From assembly GCA_015232575.1 (NCBI GenBank), contig JADFZL010000002.1:310001-374000 (forward strand): a stretch of DNA of 64,000 bases, written 5' to 3'. Numbering within the stretch: position 1 is the first letter of the stretch; every line of letters starts with the position of its first letter. Positions 51,601-60,448 of this stretch are shown one piece after another. Under the pieces are notes generated by a model. It was given only the letters and a program-made list of their open reading frames with translations. It did no database searches and had not been told where the DNA came from. Position numbers and translations under genes: made by a program. Source of the stretch: Candidatus Rifleibacteriota bacterium. GTDB taxonomy: Bacteria; Muiribacteriota; Ozemobacteria; Ozemobacterales; Ozemobacteraceae.

Positions 51601-53547
51601 ATTCTGCCAGGAAGAACAATTTATGTTCACCTGGGCTCTAACATCAGAGATTACGCCGGAAATTACATCACTGCAACATTTACCTGGAGATACACAACCC
51701 TCTCAGACGGCATTACTCAGCCCGGTCCGCTCTTTATTTCAGTTTATCCGGCTGATGAAGCTCAGCATGTTGCCTCAAGCACTGATCTTTACATCTCATT
51801 CAACCGCAATGTTTCAAAAGGCTCCATTGGCAGCATTAACATATACAAGACATCTGATGACAGCCTCTTCGAAACAATTCCAGCGGGCGATATACGAGTC
51901 TCAGTTTCCGGAACCCAGGCAAGAATTAATCCGAATAATACTTTTGCAATCAATACCGGTTACTACGTGCTGATAGACGAGGGTTATTTTACAGATTACG
52001 CCGGAAATTATTTCGATGGTATTTCAGATAAAACAACCTGGTCATTCGTTTCTCAGGGAGTTTCATCATACAGCGTTTCATCTGTAACTCCGATAAATCT
52101 TGCTCAAAATGTCGCGGTCAATTCAAAAATTGTGATTAATTTCAGCGGGCAGATGAATACTTCCACAATCAATTCATCTAATTTTACTGTGGCAAGCGGA
52201 CTTGTAAATATTGCTGGAACAATTCAAAACAGCGACGGATACTCGGCAGTGTTTATTCCCTCAGGAAATCTTCCCGCAGGTTCAGTAATTACCGTATCAC
52301 TTACCACTGGAATCAAAGACTGGCAGGGAAATCCGATGGCAACGCCGTTTTCATCAGGTTTCACCACAGTAGCCATATCATCAGAAATTCCTGCAATAGG
52401 TGCTGGCTGGGCTCATTCAATTGCCGTAAAATCTGACAGAACAGTCTGGGTAAGTGGTTATGGCGGATATGGACAAATTGGAGATGGAACAAACAACAAC
52501 ACACAGATTTTTAATCAGGTTCTCGGAGTTGGCGGCACTGGATATCTGACGGACATTATTGCTGTTGAAGGTTTTTGTTACAGTAATATTGCTCTGAAGT
52601 CTGATGGAACGGTTTATTCCTGGGGGTATAATGCAAATGGGGAACTTGGAAATAGTACAATAAATAATTCAAACACTCCGGTTCAGGTAGTCGGAGTATC
52701 AGGAATCGGTTATCTTACTGATGTTATTGCAATTTCTGCATCCGGCGGCGATGGTGGAGGACCACTTCATGGGCACTCCCTTGCAGTGAAAAGCAATGGA
52801 GAAGCAGTTGCCTGGGGATCAAATATTTACGGAGGACTTGGAAATGGAGGAGTTGGCGGTAGCAGTGCAATTCCGGCAATAGTCACAGGAATGAACAGCG
52901 GAGTTGTTTCAGTTGCCTGTGGAGCATGGCACAGTCTTTTCCTGAAAAACGATGGAACAGTTTGGACATGTGGTGAAAATGGTGACGGACAACTTGGCGA
53001 TGGCACAACAACTGATAGCTACGTTCCAATTAAAGTCAAAGATACAACAGGAACAGGATATCTGACAGATGTGGTTGCAATTGGCGCGGCTGTGCGAACG
53101 AGCTATGCTATTCGAAACAATGGTGAAGTATGGGCATGGGGATACAATGGATATGGCGAAATAGGTGACAACACTGGAGGCAGCCGTTCTCTACCCGTAA
53201 GAGTTTTAGGACCGGGCGGAACAGGTTACTTCACCGGTGTTAAATCAATAAAAGGGCACCATTGCACAGTTTTTGCACTAAAACATGATGGATCAGCCTG
53301 GGCATGGGGTTGGGGTAACTATGGACAACGCGGTGACGGAACAACGACTGAAAGAGTATATACACCCTCAAATATTGGTGGGTTGAACGTGAGTGCATTA
53401 TATGGTAGTCCACATCATGGTATTGCGGCAGTAAATGATATTTCTGCACCTGGCGGTGTTGCTTTCTGGGCATGGGGAGACAATAGCAACGGACAATTTG
53501 GGAATAACACCACTGTTAATAGCCTTGTGCCAACCAGAACCTGGTAA
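48688..53547 (+). CDS. Giant lipoprotein: collagen-like cassettes, Ig-like domains and RCC1 repeats
   Basis: 1619 residues from ATG at 48688. Signal peptide with lipobox FWAGC (Cys ~20), then a Gly/Ser spacer. Residues ~45-225 hold two carboxypeptidase-regulatory-like beta domains ([35 protein letters not shown]). Residues ~230-800 alternate six ~50-residue cassettes ([36 protein letters not shown]) with collagen-like Gly-X-Thr tracts (GATGATGATG) of 30-70 residues. After another regulatory-like domain come three Ig-like Big_5 domains ([59 protein letters not shown]). From ~1235 to the end are about seven RCC1 blades ([32 protein letters not shown]), enough for one propeller. Likely surface exposed and possibly adhesive or stalk-like. 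Confidence 0.88.
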   Translation: MKYYVCLFLLLLISSLFWAGCGGSGGSGVITNADGISAATGSVMGKISGDDKSGADIFLIKSDAVILPPAALRAELSQDLTSQCYYTSSDLNGAFAFHSVSCGNYSLMVKKSRNQSYFQPNLNVLGDVSSPVVVNVELRPTGEIAGNVQIPANHSAKSGVIVFIRGTSYSAFSDISGNYVISEIPTGNYTVAFMMPGLQEISIPRVEVGAGTITTLPQMTLSVDEAFFAGITWKGSLDAHPINPQRNWAYYNTADRKAYIFSNGVWNLISQDGINGSSGTVGATGTAGVTGATGPTGLTGPTGVQGIQGLQGVGISWLGELLQHPSEPLLNYAYYNPLEKKSYIFNGNTWQILAQDGLIGSAGPVGPQGATGPTGTTGATGATGLTGPAGAVGTTGATGSAGINGSTGATGATGVSGTNGISIVWKGPSADPSEFGTPQINWAYYDTTLKTSRIWNGSFWQILTLDGMTGATGSTGTTGTTGAAGTTGATGAAGVVGATGATGSAGSDGVTGATGATGVSGTNGISILWKGPSADPSEFGTPQINWAYYDTSLKTSRIWAGSSWQILALDGMIGATGSTGSKGTTGATGAAGADGATGSAGVNGSIGATGADGLTGATGATGATGATGNTGAIGETGASGTNGISIVWKGPSADPSGFGTPQLNWAYYDTTLKTSRIWDGSSWQIMALDGMTGATGLTGSTGAAGATGATGSAGVSGSTGSTGATGAAGTTGATGATGAVGANGISIAWKGSSVDPSEFGTPQLNWAYYDTTLKTSRIWDGSSWQILAQDGNIGTSTVSAGSYSNIASKTCYYVDELDHTNANILVEIATHGRIIQSTRADGAGEFSFNNVEAGTYDVKFSVEGYLKRYRLATQSPEITIVASSSIDYRSNPDYHFLLEPALAPKVVHIYPASGARKIATNENIRVSFTQRMNETSVVNNFTVLDSNTTSITADSITWNATEAVFVPASGSILPGRTIYVHLGSNIRDYAGNYITATFTWRYTTLSDGITQPGPLFISVYPADEAQHVASSTDLYISFNRNVSKGSIGSINIYKTSDDSLFETIPAGDIRVSVSGTQARINPNNTFAINTGYYVLIDEGYFTDYAGNYFDGISDKTTWSFVSQGVSSYSVSSVTPINLAQNVAVNSKIVINFSGQMNTSTINSSNFTVASGLVNIAGTIQNSDGYSAVFIPSGNLPAGSVITVSLTTGIKDWQGNPMATPFSSGFTTVAISSEIPAIGAGWAHSIAVKSDRTVWVSGYGGYGQIGDGTNNNTQIFNQVLGVGGTGYLTDIIAVEGFCYSNIALKSDGTVYSWGYNANGELGNSTINNSNTPVQVVGVSGIGYLTDVIAISASGGDGGGPLHGHSLAVKSNGEAVAWGSNIYGGLGNGGVGGSSAIPAIVTGMNSGVVSVACGAWHSLFLKNDGTVWTCGENGDGQLGDGTTTDSYVPIKVKDTTGTGYLTDVVAIGAAVRTSYAIRNNGEVWAWGYNGYGEIGDNTGGSRSLPVRVLGPGGTGYFTGVKSIKGHHCTVFALKHDGSAWAWGWGNYGQRGDGTTTERVYTPSNIGGLNVSALYGSPHHGIAAVNDISAPGGVAFWAWGDNSNGQFGNNTTVNSLVPTRTW
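49930..51070 (+). repeat. Coding repeats: four near-identical cassettes with collagen-like spacers
   Basis: Units starting near 49945, 50262, 50610 and 50920 share long near-identical DNA (for example TCCATCGGAATTCGGAACTC and CTGAAGACTTCACGAATATG), about 310-350 bases apart. Two older, diverged cassettes lie at 49375 and 49630. The pattern favours recombination and length variation. Confidence 0.85.
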
Positions 53548-53854
53548 TCTTAATTCGATCCATTTTCTGAAAGCCCTTATAAGACAGTTCCGCATCAATT
53601 GCTTGTCATCTTAATCGAAGGCAGAGATTTCAGTGTGCAAAATCTTAAATATGGGGGCAAATTTGCATGTTCTCTTTGGGGTGGGCTGTCATCTCGAACG
53701 AATGTGAGAGATCCCACAAACGCGAGATTTCTCCCTTCGGTCGAAATGACAGGTTGAATCGAAAGGCAATTTTGAATGTATATCTTGAAAAATGAATTAT
53801 GCAGTGATAAAATTTTTATCAGCAAATTTATCTTTTGAAAGGGGTTGGATCTTA
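53548..53854. other. Gap with a long family B repeat
   Basis: 307 bases between two lipoprotein genes; the main content is the family B unit. No gene seen. Confidence 0.5.
53637..53752. repeat. Family B dispersed palindrome, copy 4, with shared flank
   Basis: The palindrome 53687-53752 has arms CTGTCATCTCGAACGAATGT and TTCTCCCTTCGGTCGAAATG. The ~50 bases before it (TGCAAAATCTTAAATATGGG, GGGCTGTCATC) match the flank of copy 1 at 10659-10710. Confidence 0.8.
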
Positions 53855-55477
53855 ATGAATTATTCTAAAATTCTCAGATCAGCAGTTTGTCTGGCTTTGT
53901 CGGTTTGTGTTTTCTGTTTTACCGGTTGTGGAGGTGGCAGTAATCCTGTTGCACCAGGAGCAACTCCGAATTCCGGACAACCTGAAGGGAAGGCAAATCT
54001 GTCTTTTAATTATGTAATTCCAGCAGACTGGAAAATGCCATCTGCAGATGTTAATGCTCAGGTTGCAACTCCGACTGTTCAGTTTCAGCTTATTATGTTC
54101 GACCTCTCACAGATGGCAACTGAAACCTATTCGCAAACTGTGAATGTTGTGAATAACTCAGCCGAAGCGGTATTTACGAATATTCCAGCCTGGCCTGCTG
54201 TTGGTAAAGTACTCATCAATGGCGGAACAATAAATAATGCAAGCAGCTTTGCAGGAAGTCTCGACTTGCAGCCAGGTTCAAATATGATGACTGTATCTCC
54301 TGTGGGAAGCAACGCAACAACTACAATTAATGCTTTTGTAATGGAAAAACTTGCTGAAAAGAAAATTTATCTGTCATTTGTTTCACAGCAATTTGCTTCA
54401 ACAGTTAATTCATTTGTTTCGCAATTAAGCTCTTCATCTCAGAATCTTTATACTGAAGCTTTGCAGGCTGTTTTCAATGGATTGGGTATTACTCTCAAAC
54501 TTGCTGCTGGTAATCTCTATGATGCCGTCAAGGCTAATAGGGTTGGGAACGTGGTTACAGATGCTGCAATGGCTCAAGTTTCTGATTTTTCTGAACTTGC
54601 TACCAGAGTGCTTTCCTCAACACGCGCCTCGGTAGTGGTTCCAACTCTTCCAACACAGCCTCCGGCTTTGCCGTCTTCTCAGAACTACGATCTGGCTACC
54701 ACCACAGTGCTTGGAACTTCGCCGGATACTGCAACCATTGATTGGTACATCTGGTCAAAACTTCCTGATCTGACAGCCGGTTGGGCAGAATGGAAGACTA
54801 CAATTGCCAAAAGTGGCAATACAATGTTTACATCATACTGGCAGCTTACTCCTCCAGTTGAAAGAACAGCTTCATCACAGAGACGCGGTTTCGTTGGCAG
54901 TGGTTGGAAGAGCGGCCAGCAACAAGCTCTTGTTATCTATACAGTTGGAACAGGAACATATTATAATGACGGACAGCTTTCAGCAGCCGGAACACAGGTT
55001 GCTAACGTTCTTCTACAGGGAAATCTGGCTCAGATTGCTTATAATTTTGATGTGTATTATAGCACCTCAGGTTCAGCAAGCGGAACTCTTGCTTTCAACG
55101 ATGGCGGGTCAATAACATTCGCGCGGACGTCATCAATTGCAAGTGCTGCTGGTACAACTGCAACATATAGTCAGAGTCTGGGTACAATAAATATTGTGGC
55201 TTCCACTCCCCGGACACTCTCATTTTCAAGTACCTTATACGGTAATAATACAATGCTTGTTAAAGTCGAAACAGGCTCAGGCATTGCGACTAGCCTATAT
55301 TATTCCTCAGATGGTTCAGGTTCTGGAAATGTTACCGGTGCTCAGGATAGAAGTATTTCTCTGACCTGGGATTTAACCGGAGCAGCCACTGCAACTGTTA
55401 CTCTGCCAGTGCTTGGAACCAGAGTAATATCTACAACTGTTGTCCCACGTCCGGTAGACGAAGTTCCCGGCGCATAA
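53855..55477 (+). CDS. Lipoprotein of unknown function
   Basis: 540 residues from ATG at 53855 (AAAGGGG about 12 bases upstream); the longer frame from 53792 would place a hydrophilic stretch before the signal. Lipobox CFTGC near residue 26 followed by GGGSN, then a flexible linker. The mature protein is Thr/Ser/Ala-rich and mostly beta, with QFQLIMFDLSQMATETYSQT, VGKVLINGGTINNASSFAGS near residue 110, and a C-terminal ~170 residues of repeated short strands (GTLAFNDGGSITFARTSS, LSFSSTLYGNNTMLVKVE). No family recognised. It may share a surface with the giant lipoprotein upstream, but a 307-base gap separates them. Confidence 0.75.
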   Translation: MNYSKILRSAVCLALSVCVFCFTGCGGGSNPVAPGATPNSGQPEGKANLSFNYVIPADWKMPSADVNAQVATPTVQFQLIMFDLSQMATETYSQTVNVVNNSAEAVFTNIPAWPAVGKVLINGGTINNASSFAGSLDLQPGSNMMTVSPVGSNATTTINAFVMEKLAEKKIYLSFVSQQFASTVNSFVSQLSSSSQNLYTEALQAVFNGLGITLKLAAGNLYDAVKANRVGNVVTDAAMAQVSDFSELATRVLSSTRASVVVPTLPTQPPALPSSQNYDLATTTVLGTSPDTATIDWYIWSKLPDLTAGWAEWKTTIAKSGNTMFTSYWQLTPPVERTASSQRRGFVGSGWKSGQQQALVIYTVGTGTYYNDGQLSAAGTQVANVLLQGNLAQIAYNFDVYYSTSGSASGTLAFNDGGSITFARTSSIASAAGTTATYSQSLGTINIVASTPRTLSFSSTLYGNNTMLVKVETGSGIATSLYYSSDGSGSGNVTGAQDRSISLTWDLTGAATATVTLPVLGTRVISTTVVPRPVDEVPGA

Positions 55478-55494
55478 CTTCAGAATAATTTAGG

Positions 55495-55547
55495 GTAGTA
55501 AAAACAAAAGCTTCAGACGCAGAGTCTGAAGCTTTTGTTTTTACTAC
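55495..55547. terminator. Bidirectional terminator between convergent genes
   Basis: GTAGTAAAAACAAAAGCTTC AGAC pairs perfectly (24 bp) with the inverse at 55524-55547 around the loop GCAGA. It serves the plus-strand lipoprotein gene and includes the stop codon of the minus-strand TPM gene. Confidence 0.92.
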
Positions 55548-56716
55548 CAGCTGGCGCCGCCTCCGCCGCCTGATGAACGGCCTCCGCCACTGCTTCTGCT
55601 GCTACTGCTGCGACTGGAACTCCTTGTTCGCCGTGAGATTGTGTAAGTGCTGACGCTGTGATGACCGCAATTGCTGCAGTGCTCTGTTTTTTCACCCAGC
55701 CCGGTTGAAGTGTATGTTGCTGATCTGAGTGTTCTTGAGTAAACTGCCATGTAGCGGTTGCAGCGCGGGCAAATATGTGAAATACAAAAGAGAAATCCAA
55801 TTAAAGAAACACCGCCTGCGCCAGAAAAATATGTGTCGGAATCGTTTCCGGGAATCAGTACATGATATCCGAGAAATGCTAATGCAATTGCTGAGAGAAT
55901 AATGTAGACTGCGAATGTCATATAAGGCATTATCATGGTGCCCTGTTTGAACGTTTTATAAAAGTAAAAAATTCCAAATCCAAACCACGCAGCCAGAAGA
56001 CAATAAAATACTGCTCTCATGAGTTTTCTTCCGGATGAAAGCGGCGGAGGTGGTGTGTATGTGCGTGGCTGATGTTTCGGTGCAGGTTTGTGGTACCTAT
56101 TACTCTGCACTGTTGTCTTTACCGCTTCGGCAGGCAAAGGGTTTGTATTATAAGTCTTTTTGGATGAACTTCCATGTTCAAAATTTCTGATTTCAGAAGC
56201 AACGGTTCGTGCAGCAGCAAGAATGCCTTCAGATGGTTTGTTTGCGCGCATGAAAGGTACAACATTGTCAACCAGTAATTTATTGCAGAATGATTCGGTA
56301 AATCTGTTCTTATACCTTGTTCCAGGCTTGATTTCGACGCGCCGGTCATCAATTGCAAAAAGAATCAACATTCCATTGTCAACGCCGCGCTGACCAATTC
56401 CCCATTGATTGAAGACTTTAAGGGCAAAATCGGAATGATTTTCGCCATTTGTCGATTTTATTATAAGGACAGCCAGTTCTGCTCTGGTATCGCGGTTAAG
56501 CATCTGACTGGTAAGTCTGATTTCCTGAGCTGCCGCTGCATTCAACAGTAAAATTTCGTCGTTAAGCGGAAGAACCCGCGCAGGAACGCTTCTGGCAAAA
56601 CAGATGCTGCCTGATATTACTAAAGCAAAAAGCAGCCAGAAAATGGGAAAACTCAGAATTTTCGAAAATGAAAGTCTTTCGAATCCGGCAGTTTCCTGAA
56701 AATTACTGTTTTTCAT
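55544..56716 (-). CDS. TPM-domain membrane protein with Ser/Gly-rich tail
   Basis: 390 residues from ATG at 56716, overlapping the upstream TPM gene by 14 bases. An N-terminal hydrophobic segment (FPIFWLLFALVISGSICFA) exports the TPM domain, residues ~50-185: LNRDTRAELAVLIIKST, ALKVFNQWGIGQRGVDNGML ILFA and DDRRVEIKPGTRYKNRF. Two or three membrane helices follow at about 230-320, then four Cys in two pairs (CPRCNRY, CSNCGHH), a zinc-ribbon pattern, and a tail RSSGGGRSSGGGGGASW typical of TPM proteins. TPM domains are linked to membrane-protein repair (for example photosystem II in plants) and some have phosphatase activity; the substrate is unknown. Confidence 0.82.
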   Translation of the reverse strand: MKNSNFQETAGFERLSFSKILSFPIFWLLFALVISGSICFARSVPARVLPLNDEILLLNAAAAQEIRLTSQMLNRDTRAELAVLIIKSTNGENHSDFALKVFNQWGIGQRGVDNGMLILFAIDDRRVEIKPGTRYKNRFTESFCNKLLVDNVVPFMRANKPSEGILAAARTVASEIRNFEHGSSSKKTYNTNPLPAEAVKTTVQSNRYHKPAPKHQPRTYTPPPPLSSGRKLMRAVFYCLLAAWFGFGIFYFYKTFKQGTMIMPYMTFAVYIILSAIALAFLGYHVLIPGNDSDTYFSGAGGVSLIGFLFCISHICPRCNRYMAVYSRTLRSATYTSTGLGEKTEHCSNCGHHSVSTYTISRRTRSSSRSSSSRSSGGGRSSGGGGGASW

Positions 56717-57236
56717 TGCTTTGTTCCTCTGAAAGCCCGTGTTCTATTATTTTTCCAAGCATTTCGAGAGAGTAGAAAAGCCCGTTATCAATGTCGTTTT
56801 TCTTGAAAAATGGTACAGCATGGTGCTGTAATACTCCGGCAGCTTCATCATCGGTTATGTATTTTTCAAGAAGATGTCCGATTTCCACTTCAATGCGGCG
56901 TTCCTGCATCGAAAGCAGAACGAGAACTCCGAGGTGCTGATCGCCGCCAATTTTCCAGCGGTTGAACAGCCAGAAAACAAATTCACGCGGCGAACGCGGT
57001 GACGCCATTGGAAGGGTTACCAGGCAAAAATCAAAAGAAGTTTTTGTCGTAAATGATTGCATTAAACTGTTAATGCGATCAAGGGCTTCAGGGCTAATGA
57101 CCTTTGCCCAATCCATTACTGTACCATTGCGTTCAGAAGGAATCTGAAGAACTTTGTCGAATTCTGAAATTTCAAATCCGCAATTGCACTTCGGAGTGCA
57201 GTCATTCATGTCTGATTTACAATTTGGACACAGCAT
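56703..57236 (-). CDS. Cytoplasmic TPM-domain protein with N-terminal zinc ribbon
   Basis: 177 residues from ATG at 57236. Starts with a four-Cys zinc-binding pattern (MLCPNCKSDMNDCTPKCNCG). The TPM domain at ~45-165 has VISPEALDRINSLMQSFTTK, FDFCLVTLPMA, FVFWLFNRWKIGGDQHLGVL VLLS and ERRIEVEIGHLLEKYI. No signal peptide or membrane helix. The overlap with the membrane TPM gene suggests the two proteins work together, one on each side of the membrane; this is inference. Confidence 0.82.
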   Translation of the reverse strand: MLCPNCKSDMNDCTPKCNCGFEISEFDKVLQIPSERNGTVMDWAKVISPEALDRINSLMQSFTTKTSFDFCLVTLPMASPRSPREFVFWLFNRWKIGGDQHLGVLVLLSMQERRIEVEIGHLLEKYITDDEAAGVLQHHAVPFFKKNDIDNGLFYSLEMLGKIIEHGLSEEQSNEKQ

Positions 57237-57359
57237 TTATTTTCTCCCCGGTGAAATTAAACAATGATCCGCTTTCAAATCTAATACTTCAAACTCTCTA
57301 CCATATTTTGACTCTGTATGAAAATAGCCGATCGATAATGTGGAAACAACTGATCTATT

Positions 57360-57423
57360 GTCATCTCAAACGAAGGGAGAGAGTATCGAAAGGTATCAGA
57401 TTTCTCCCTTCGGTCGAAATGAT
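57360..57423. repeat. Family B dispersed palindrome, copy 5
   Basis: GTCATCTCAAACGAAGGGAG and inverted arm ATTTCTCCCTTCGGTCGAAA TGA, in the 219-base gap between the TPM and phospholipase D-like genes. Confidence 0.8.
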
Positions 57424-57455
57424 CCCAATTACTAGCTTTTTTGGGTTTGTACTCA

Positions 57456-59537
57456 TCAGAAAAGAGGTTTGAGCCAGCCAAAGTTGGCTACCAGTTTTAT
57501 CAGCCACATCTTATCAGAAGGCATGTCGTCGGGTCCGTTAACGCTGACAACTCTTCCATCTGGCTCTATTCGTATTTTCAGCTCAGATGAATCATTTGTT
57601 ATATCGTCATTTATGTAGGATTTCAGATTACTGCAGAATTCTTCAGAGAGTATGATTCCGTTTATTTCGGAATTGATGTTTTCACTCATCGGGTCCATGT
57701 TGTAGGAGCCAACGACACTTATCTCGTCGTCAAACGCAAAGATTTTTCCGTGCAGACGCATAAGTCCGTTAAACGTGTATATCCGAAGATTTGGAATGTC
57801 TTTCAGCATCATTTTCCAGTCATTGTAAAACATTGCCTGAGACATCCAGTTATCAGTCGAAACTGGACTGTTTGTATGCAGAATAATTTTAACTCCGCGT
57901 CTGCCAGCTCTTACGAGTGCTGCTTTTGCTCTGTCAGTAAGAATAACAAACGGGTTTTGAATGAAAATTTCCTTCACTGAAGCATCAGAATATCTGACAA
58001 GTTCACTCGTCAGATCGTTTCGGAAGTTGTACCTTGAGTTTTTATCAATAATTTTTATCGGTGCTTCAATAAGCTCAGATTCAAGTTTATAAGATGCGAA
58101 ATCCGATTTCAGAGAAGGAAATCGTTTCAGTTCATCGTTCATTCTTTTCAATTCGTTTGCCACTTGTGAATCAGTTTCAGATGGATTGTAATAATTTCCA
58201 CTTTTGAGAAAAACGTTCATGCATTCACGTGCATTGTCGAGAATCTTCACAGTTTGTACTGCTGCTTTTGCTTTTACATCGTAAACTCTCAGCTGATCGA
58301 ATTCCTCTGTAAATGCGCATTTTATTGCCTGTATTACTTCTCTGCCTTCTATATAAATGTCGCTGTCGCGGTATGCGATATCAACATCCGAGGTTTCAGT
58401 AAAATAGTCGTAACTAATATTTCTTCCACCAATTATTGAACGATAATCATCAACAATTATAATTTTGTCATGGTTCATTGTGATTACGTTTCGTACATCA
58501 ATTAATATTGGAAGGTTTTTGTCTGAAACCTGGTTGAATACTTTGATTTTAACATTTGGAAAATTTGCGACTGCAGAAAGAAATTTTGTCCATGCAGGTT
58601 TAGTTGCGAGTTCGGGCGAACCGATCGGGTCAATCATAAGCCTTATAAGAACGCCTTCACGGGCTTTTTGTAAAAGCAGACCGCACAGAGACATTCCAAA
58701 TATGTCATTTTCAATAATGAAATATTGAATATCAATACTGTGCTGTGCTTCACTTATAAGCTTCCAGCGCGCATACCATGCCTTTGTGTTGCTAATGAGA
58801 TAAGAAACCATTCCTTTTGTATCAGAACGTCCATTAGAGTCCTGGTATTGTTTGAAGACTATTTCTGCTGGCGGAATAAATGGTGCAGCAAGTTCTTCAA
58901 AAGCCAGCATTTCCTTTTCAAGATCACTCATCGCAAATTGAAAAACTGCAAGTTTTGTAAGATAGTCTGCATAACGTATTGCAACCCCGGGAATTGAAAA
59001 AAGTCCTGCGCTCTGATAGAATTTGTAAGCTTTCCACATCAGATCGCTCTTTTTTTTAAGGGCCGCTTTTTTCTTTTCTATTTCACGTTTTTCATCGATG
59101 TACTTCAGGTATTTTTCAGCCTTTTTTCCCCAATCGCCTGATTTGTCATCCTTTGTCAGGCTTTTCATGATTTCAGCGGCTTTTTCTGTGTCATTCAGGA
59201 GCCAGTCGTAAACGCATGCAAGCTGGTATCTTGCTCTCAAACCAAGATGATTATTTTTGTTCGCTGCTGCAATAGAGCTGAGATTCCCTATGATTTCATT
59301 CGTCTGTGAAGCTGAATCAACGTTTTTTATACCGGCGATTACGTTAGCAAGATGCATTTCCGAATTCGGTAAAACTTTACTGCCTGACGCGGTGGAAAAA
59401 TGGGCTGAAGAAGATGCTGAAATAAGTATTTTCTGATCTTCACGGAACGGCATTAGACTTGAATCAACTGCTGATGAGGCAACTGAAGACAGGAATATGG
59501 AAAGTAGAGCAAATATGGTTTTGATTAATGTTTTCAT
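57456..59537 (-). CDS. Exported phospholipase D-like protein with TPR-like N-terminus
   Basis: 693 residues from ATG at 59537 (AGGGGGA 9 bases upstream). Signal peptide MKTLIKTIFALLSIFLSSVA SSA. Residues ~60-150 are helical and TPR-like (GLRARYQLACVYDWLLNDTE KAAEIM), then a charged coiled coil. Two HKD motifs define the phospholipase D superfamily: NHDKIIIVDDYRSIIGGRN near residue 375 and LHGKIFAFDDEISVVGSYN near residue 610, both with intact His, Lys and Asp. The layout resembles cardiolipin synthases and periplasmic PLDs, which exchange or cut phosphatidyl groups. A paralogue lies at 60449-61966. Confidence 0.88.
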   Translation of the reverse strand: MKTLIKTIFALLSIFLSSVASSAVDSSLMPFREDQKILISASSSAHFSTASGSKVLPNSEMHLANVIAGIKNVDSASQTNEIIGNLSSIAAANKNNHLGLRARYQLACVYDWLLNDTEKAAEIMKSLTKDDKSGDWGKKAEKYLKYIDEKREIEKKKAALKKKSDLMWKAYKFYQSAGLFSIPGVAIRYADYLTKLAVFQFAMSDLEKEMLAFEELAAPFIPPAEIVFKQYQDSNGRSDTKGMVSYLISNTKAWYARWKLISEAQHSIDIQYFIIENDIFGMSLCGLLLQKAREGVLIRLMIDPIGSPELATKPAWTKFLSAVANFPNVKIKVFNQVSDKNLPILIDVRNVITMNHDKIIIVDDYRSIIGGRNISYDYFTETSDVDIAYRDSDIYIEGREVIQAIKCAFTEEFDQLRVYDVKAKAAVQTVKILDNARECMNVFLKSGNYYNPSETDSQVANELKRMNDELKRFPSLKSDFASYKLESELIEAPIKIIDKNSRYNFRNDLTSELVRYSDASVKEIFIQNPFVILTDRAKAALVRAGRRGVKIILHTNSPVSTDNWMSQAMFYNDWKMMLKDIPNLRIYTFNGLMRLHGKIFAFDDEISVVGSYNMDPMSENINSEINGIILSEEFCSNLKSYINDDITNDSSELKIRIEPDGRVVSVNGPDDMPSDKMWLIKLVANFGWLKPLF

Positions 59538-59708
59538 AACAGTCCCCCTGTTTTCTACTTCTATCAATAAATTCATGTATCTATTAAATATATCAAAGAT
59601 TTTTGAAATATTCCTGTTTTTTTTGTTTGAACATCTGTCTCCTGAAATTGGATATTGCAGGCATTTAACTGATAAGAAAGAATTAGTGTCGGAAATTTGT
59701 TAAGCCCT

Positions 59709-59761
59709 AAAAAAAATCGCACATTTTTCAGTTTTTACAGGTAAAAAGCTGAAAAATGTGC
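59709..59761 (-). terminator. Terminator after the 94-residue protein gene
   Basis: GCACATTTTTCAG (59719 on) pairs with CTGAAAAATGTGC, with further TTTTTAC/GTAAAAA pairing inside; on the minus strand it is followed by GATTTTTTTT. Confidence 0.8.
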
Positions 59762-59868
59762 AGTCCGGGGTATTACGAATACTATGAAAACGACACTGGA
59801 AAAGCTTAAGAGAAACACGAAAAAAACAGTCAGAAAACTTTTCAGCGAAGTTGTTAATTACTGAGGAA

Positions 59869-60153
59869 TTATTGAAGGGTTGGGGTTGCGGCAATTGGAG
59901 CAAAATCGCGCTCTGTTTTCATTATAGAAGTCCAGCATTCTTCCCAGCCTGCTTTGTCAGGAAGAATTCTGAGTTTTTCGAGAAGAACAGCTGCCTGTTC
60001 AGTGGGAATAATAGAATCTGCTGCGGCATCTGCGAATTTAATAACTTCAGAAGTGACGGTTACCGTTATCGAAGCGATTGGTCCAACTTCTTTGCCTGCA
60101 CCAAGTCTTTCAATCTCATTTTGAAGATCGAGTTGAATTTGTTCGAATGACAT
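59869..60153 (-). CDS. Small conserved-looking cytoplasmic protein, 94 residues
   Basis: 94 residues from ATG at 60153, with a strong AGGAGGG 6 bases upstream. No signal peptide or membrane segment. The middle has an alternating strand (EVGPIASITVTVTSEVIKFA) followed by two helices (DAAADSIIPTEQAAVLLEKL and WEECWTSIMK). I recognise no family. It stands between two phospholipase D-like paralogues on the same strand, with terminators on both sides, so it is probably transcribed alone. Confidence 0.75.
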   Translation of the reverse strand: MSFEQIQLDLQNEIERLGAGKEVGPIASITVTVTSEVIKFADAAADSIIPTEQAAVLLEKLRILPDKAGWEECWTSIMKTERDFAPIAATPTLQ

Positions 60154-60227
60154 TGTTTACCCTCCTGATACCTGAAAAAAAATATTCAACAGTTATATCA
60201 ATTCCAACTAATTTGCCTGGTAAATTC

Positions 60228-60251
60228 GGGATTGATAAATCAAGCCCCTAC
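60228..60251. repeat. Short palindromic repeat (family C), copy 2
   Basis: GGGATTGATAAATCAAGCCC CTAC, one base different from copy 1 at 18124-18147. Confidence 0.7.
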
Positions 60252-60393
60252 GGAATAATCAATTCTCTACAGAAAATGGGATGAATGAGTTAGATAGAAT
60301 ATGTATAAGCTGTATGACAAGAATTATCTCACATTTCGGGGAATTTGTCAAATCGGGCAAATGGGTTCAATCAGCATAAAATCAAGGTTTCTG

Positions 60394-60440
60394 AATAAAA
60401 AGATCTCATCGGAACAAACTTCCGATGAGATCTTTTTATT
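60394..60440. terminator. Strong terminator of the second phospholipase D-like gene
   Basis: AATAAAAAGATCTCATCGGA pairs perfectly with TCCGATGAGATCTTTTTATT around a seven-base loop, 9 bases past the minus-strand stop. Confidence 0.9.
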
Positions 60441-60448
60441 GATTTTCT

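Noticed and set aside
59784..59864. 26-codon basic frame (MKTTLEKLKRNTKKTVRKLF...) on the plus strand
   Set aside because: Very short, no clear Shine-Dalgarno site, and located between the end of the 94-residue gene and its terminator on the opposite strand; not enough support for a gene call.
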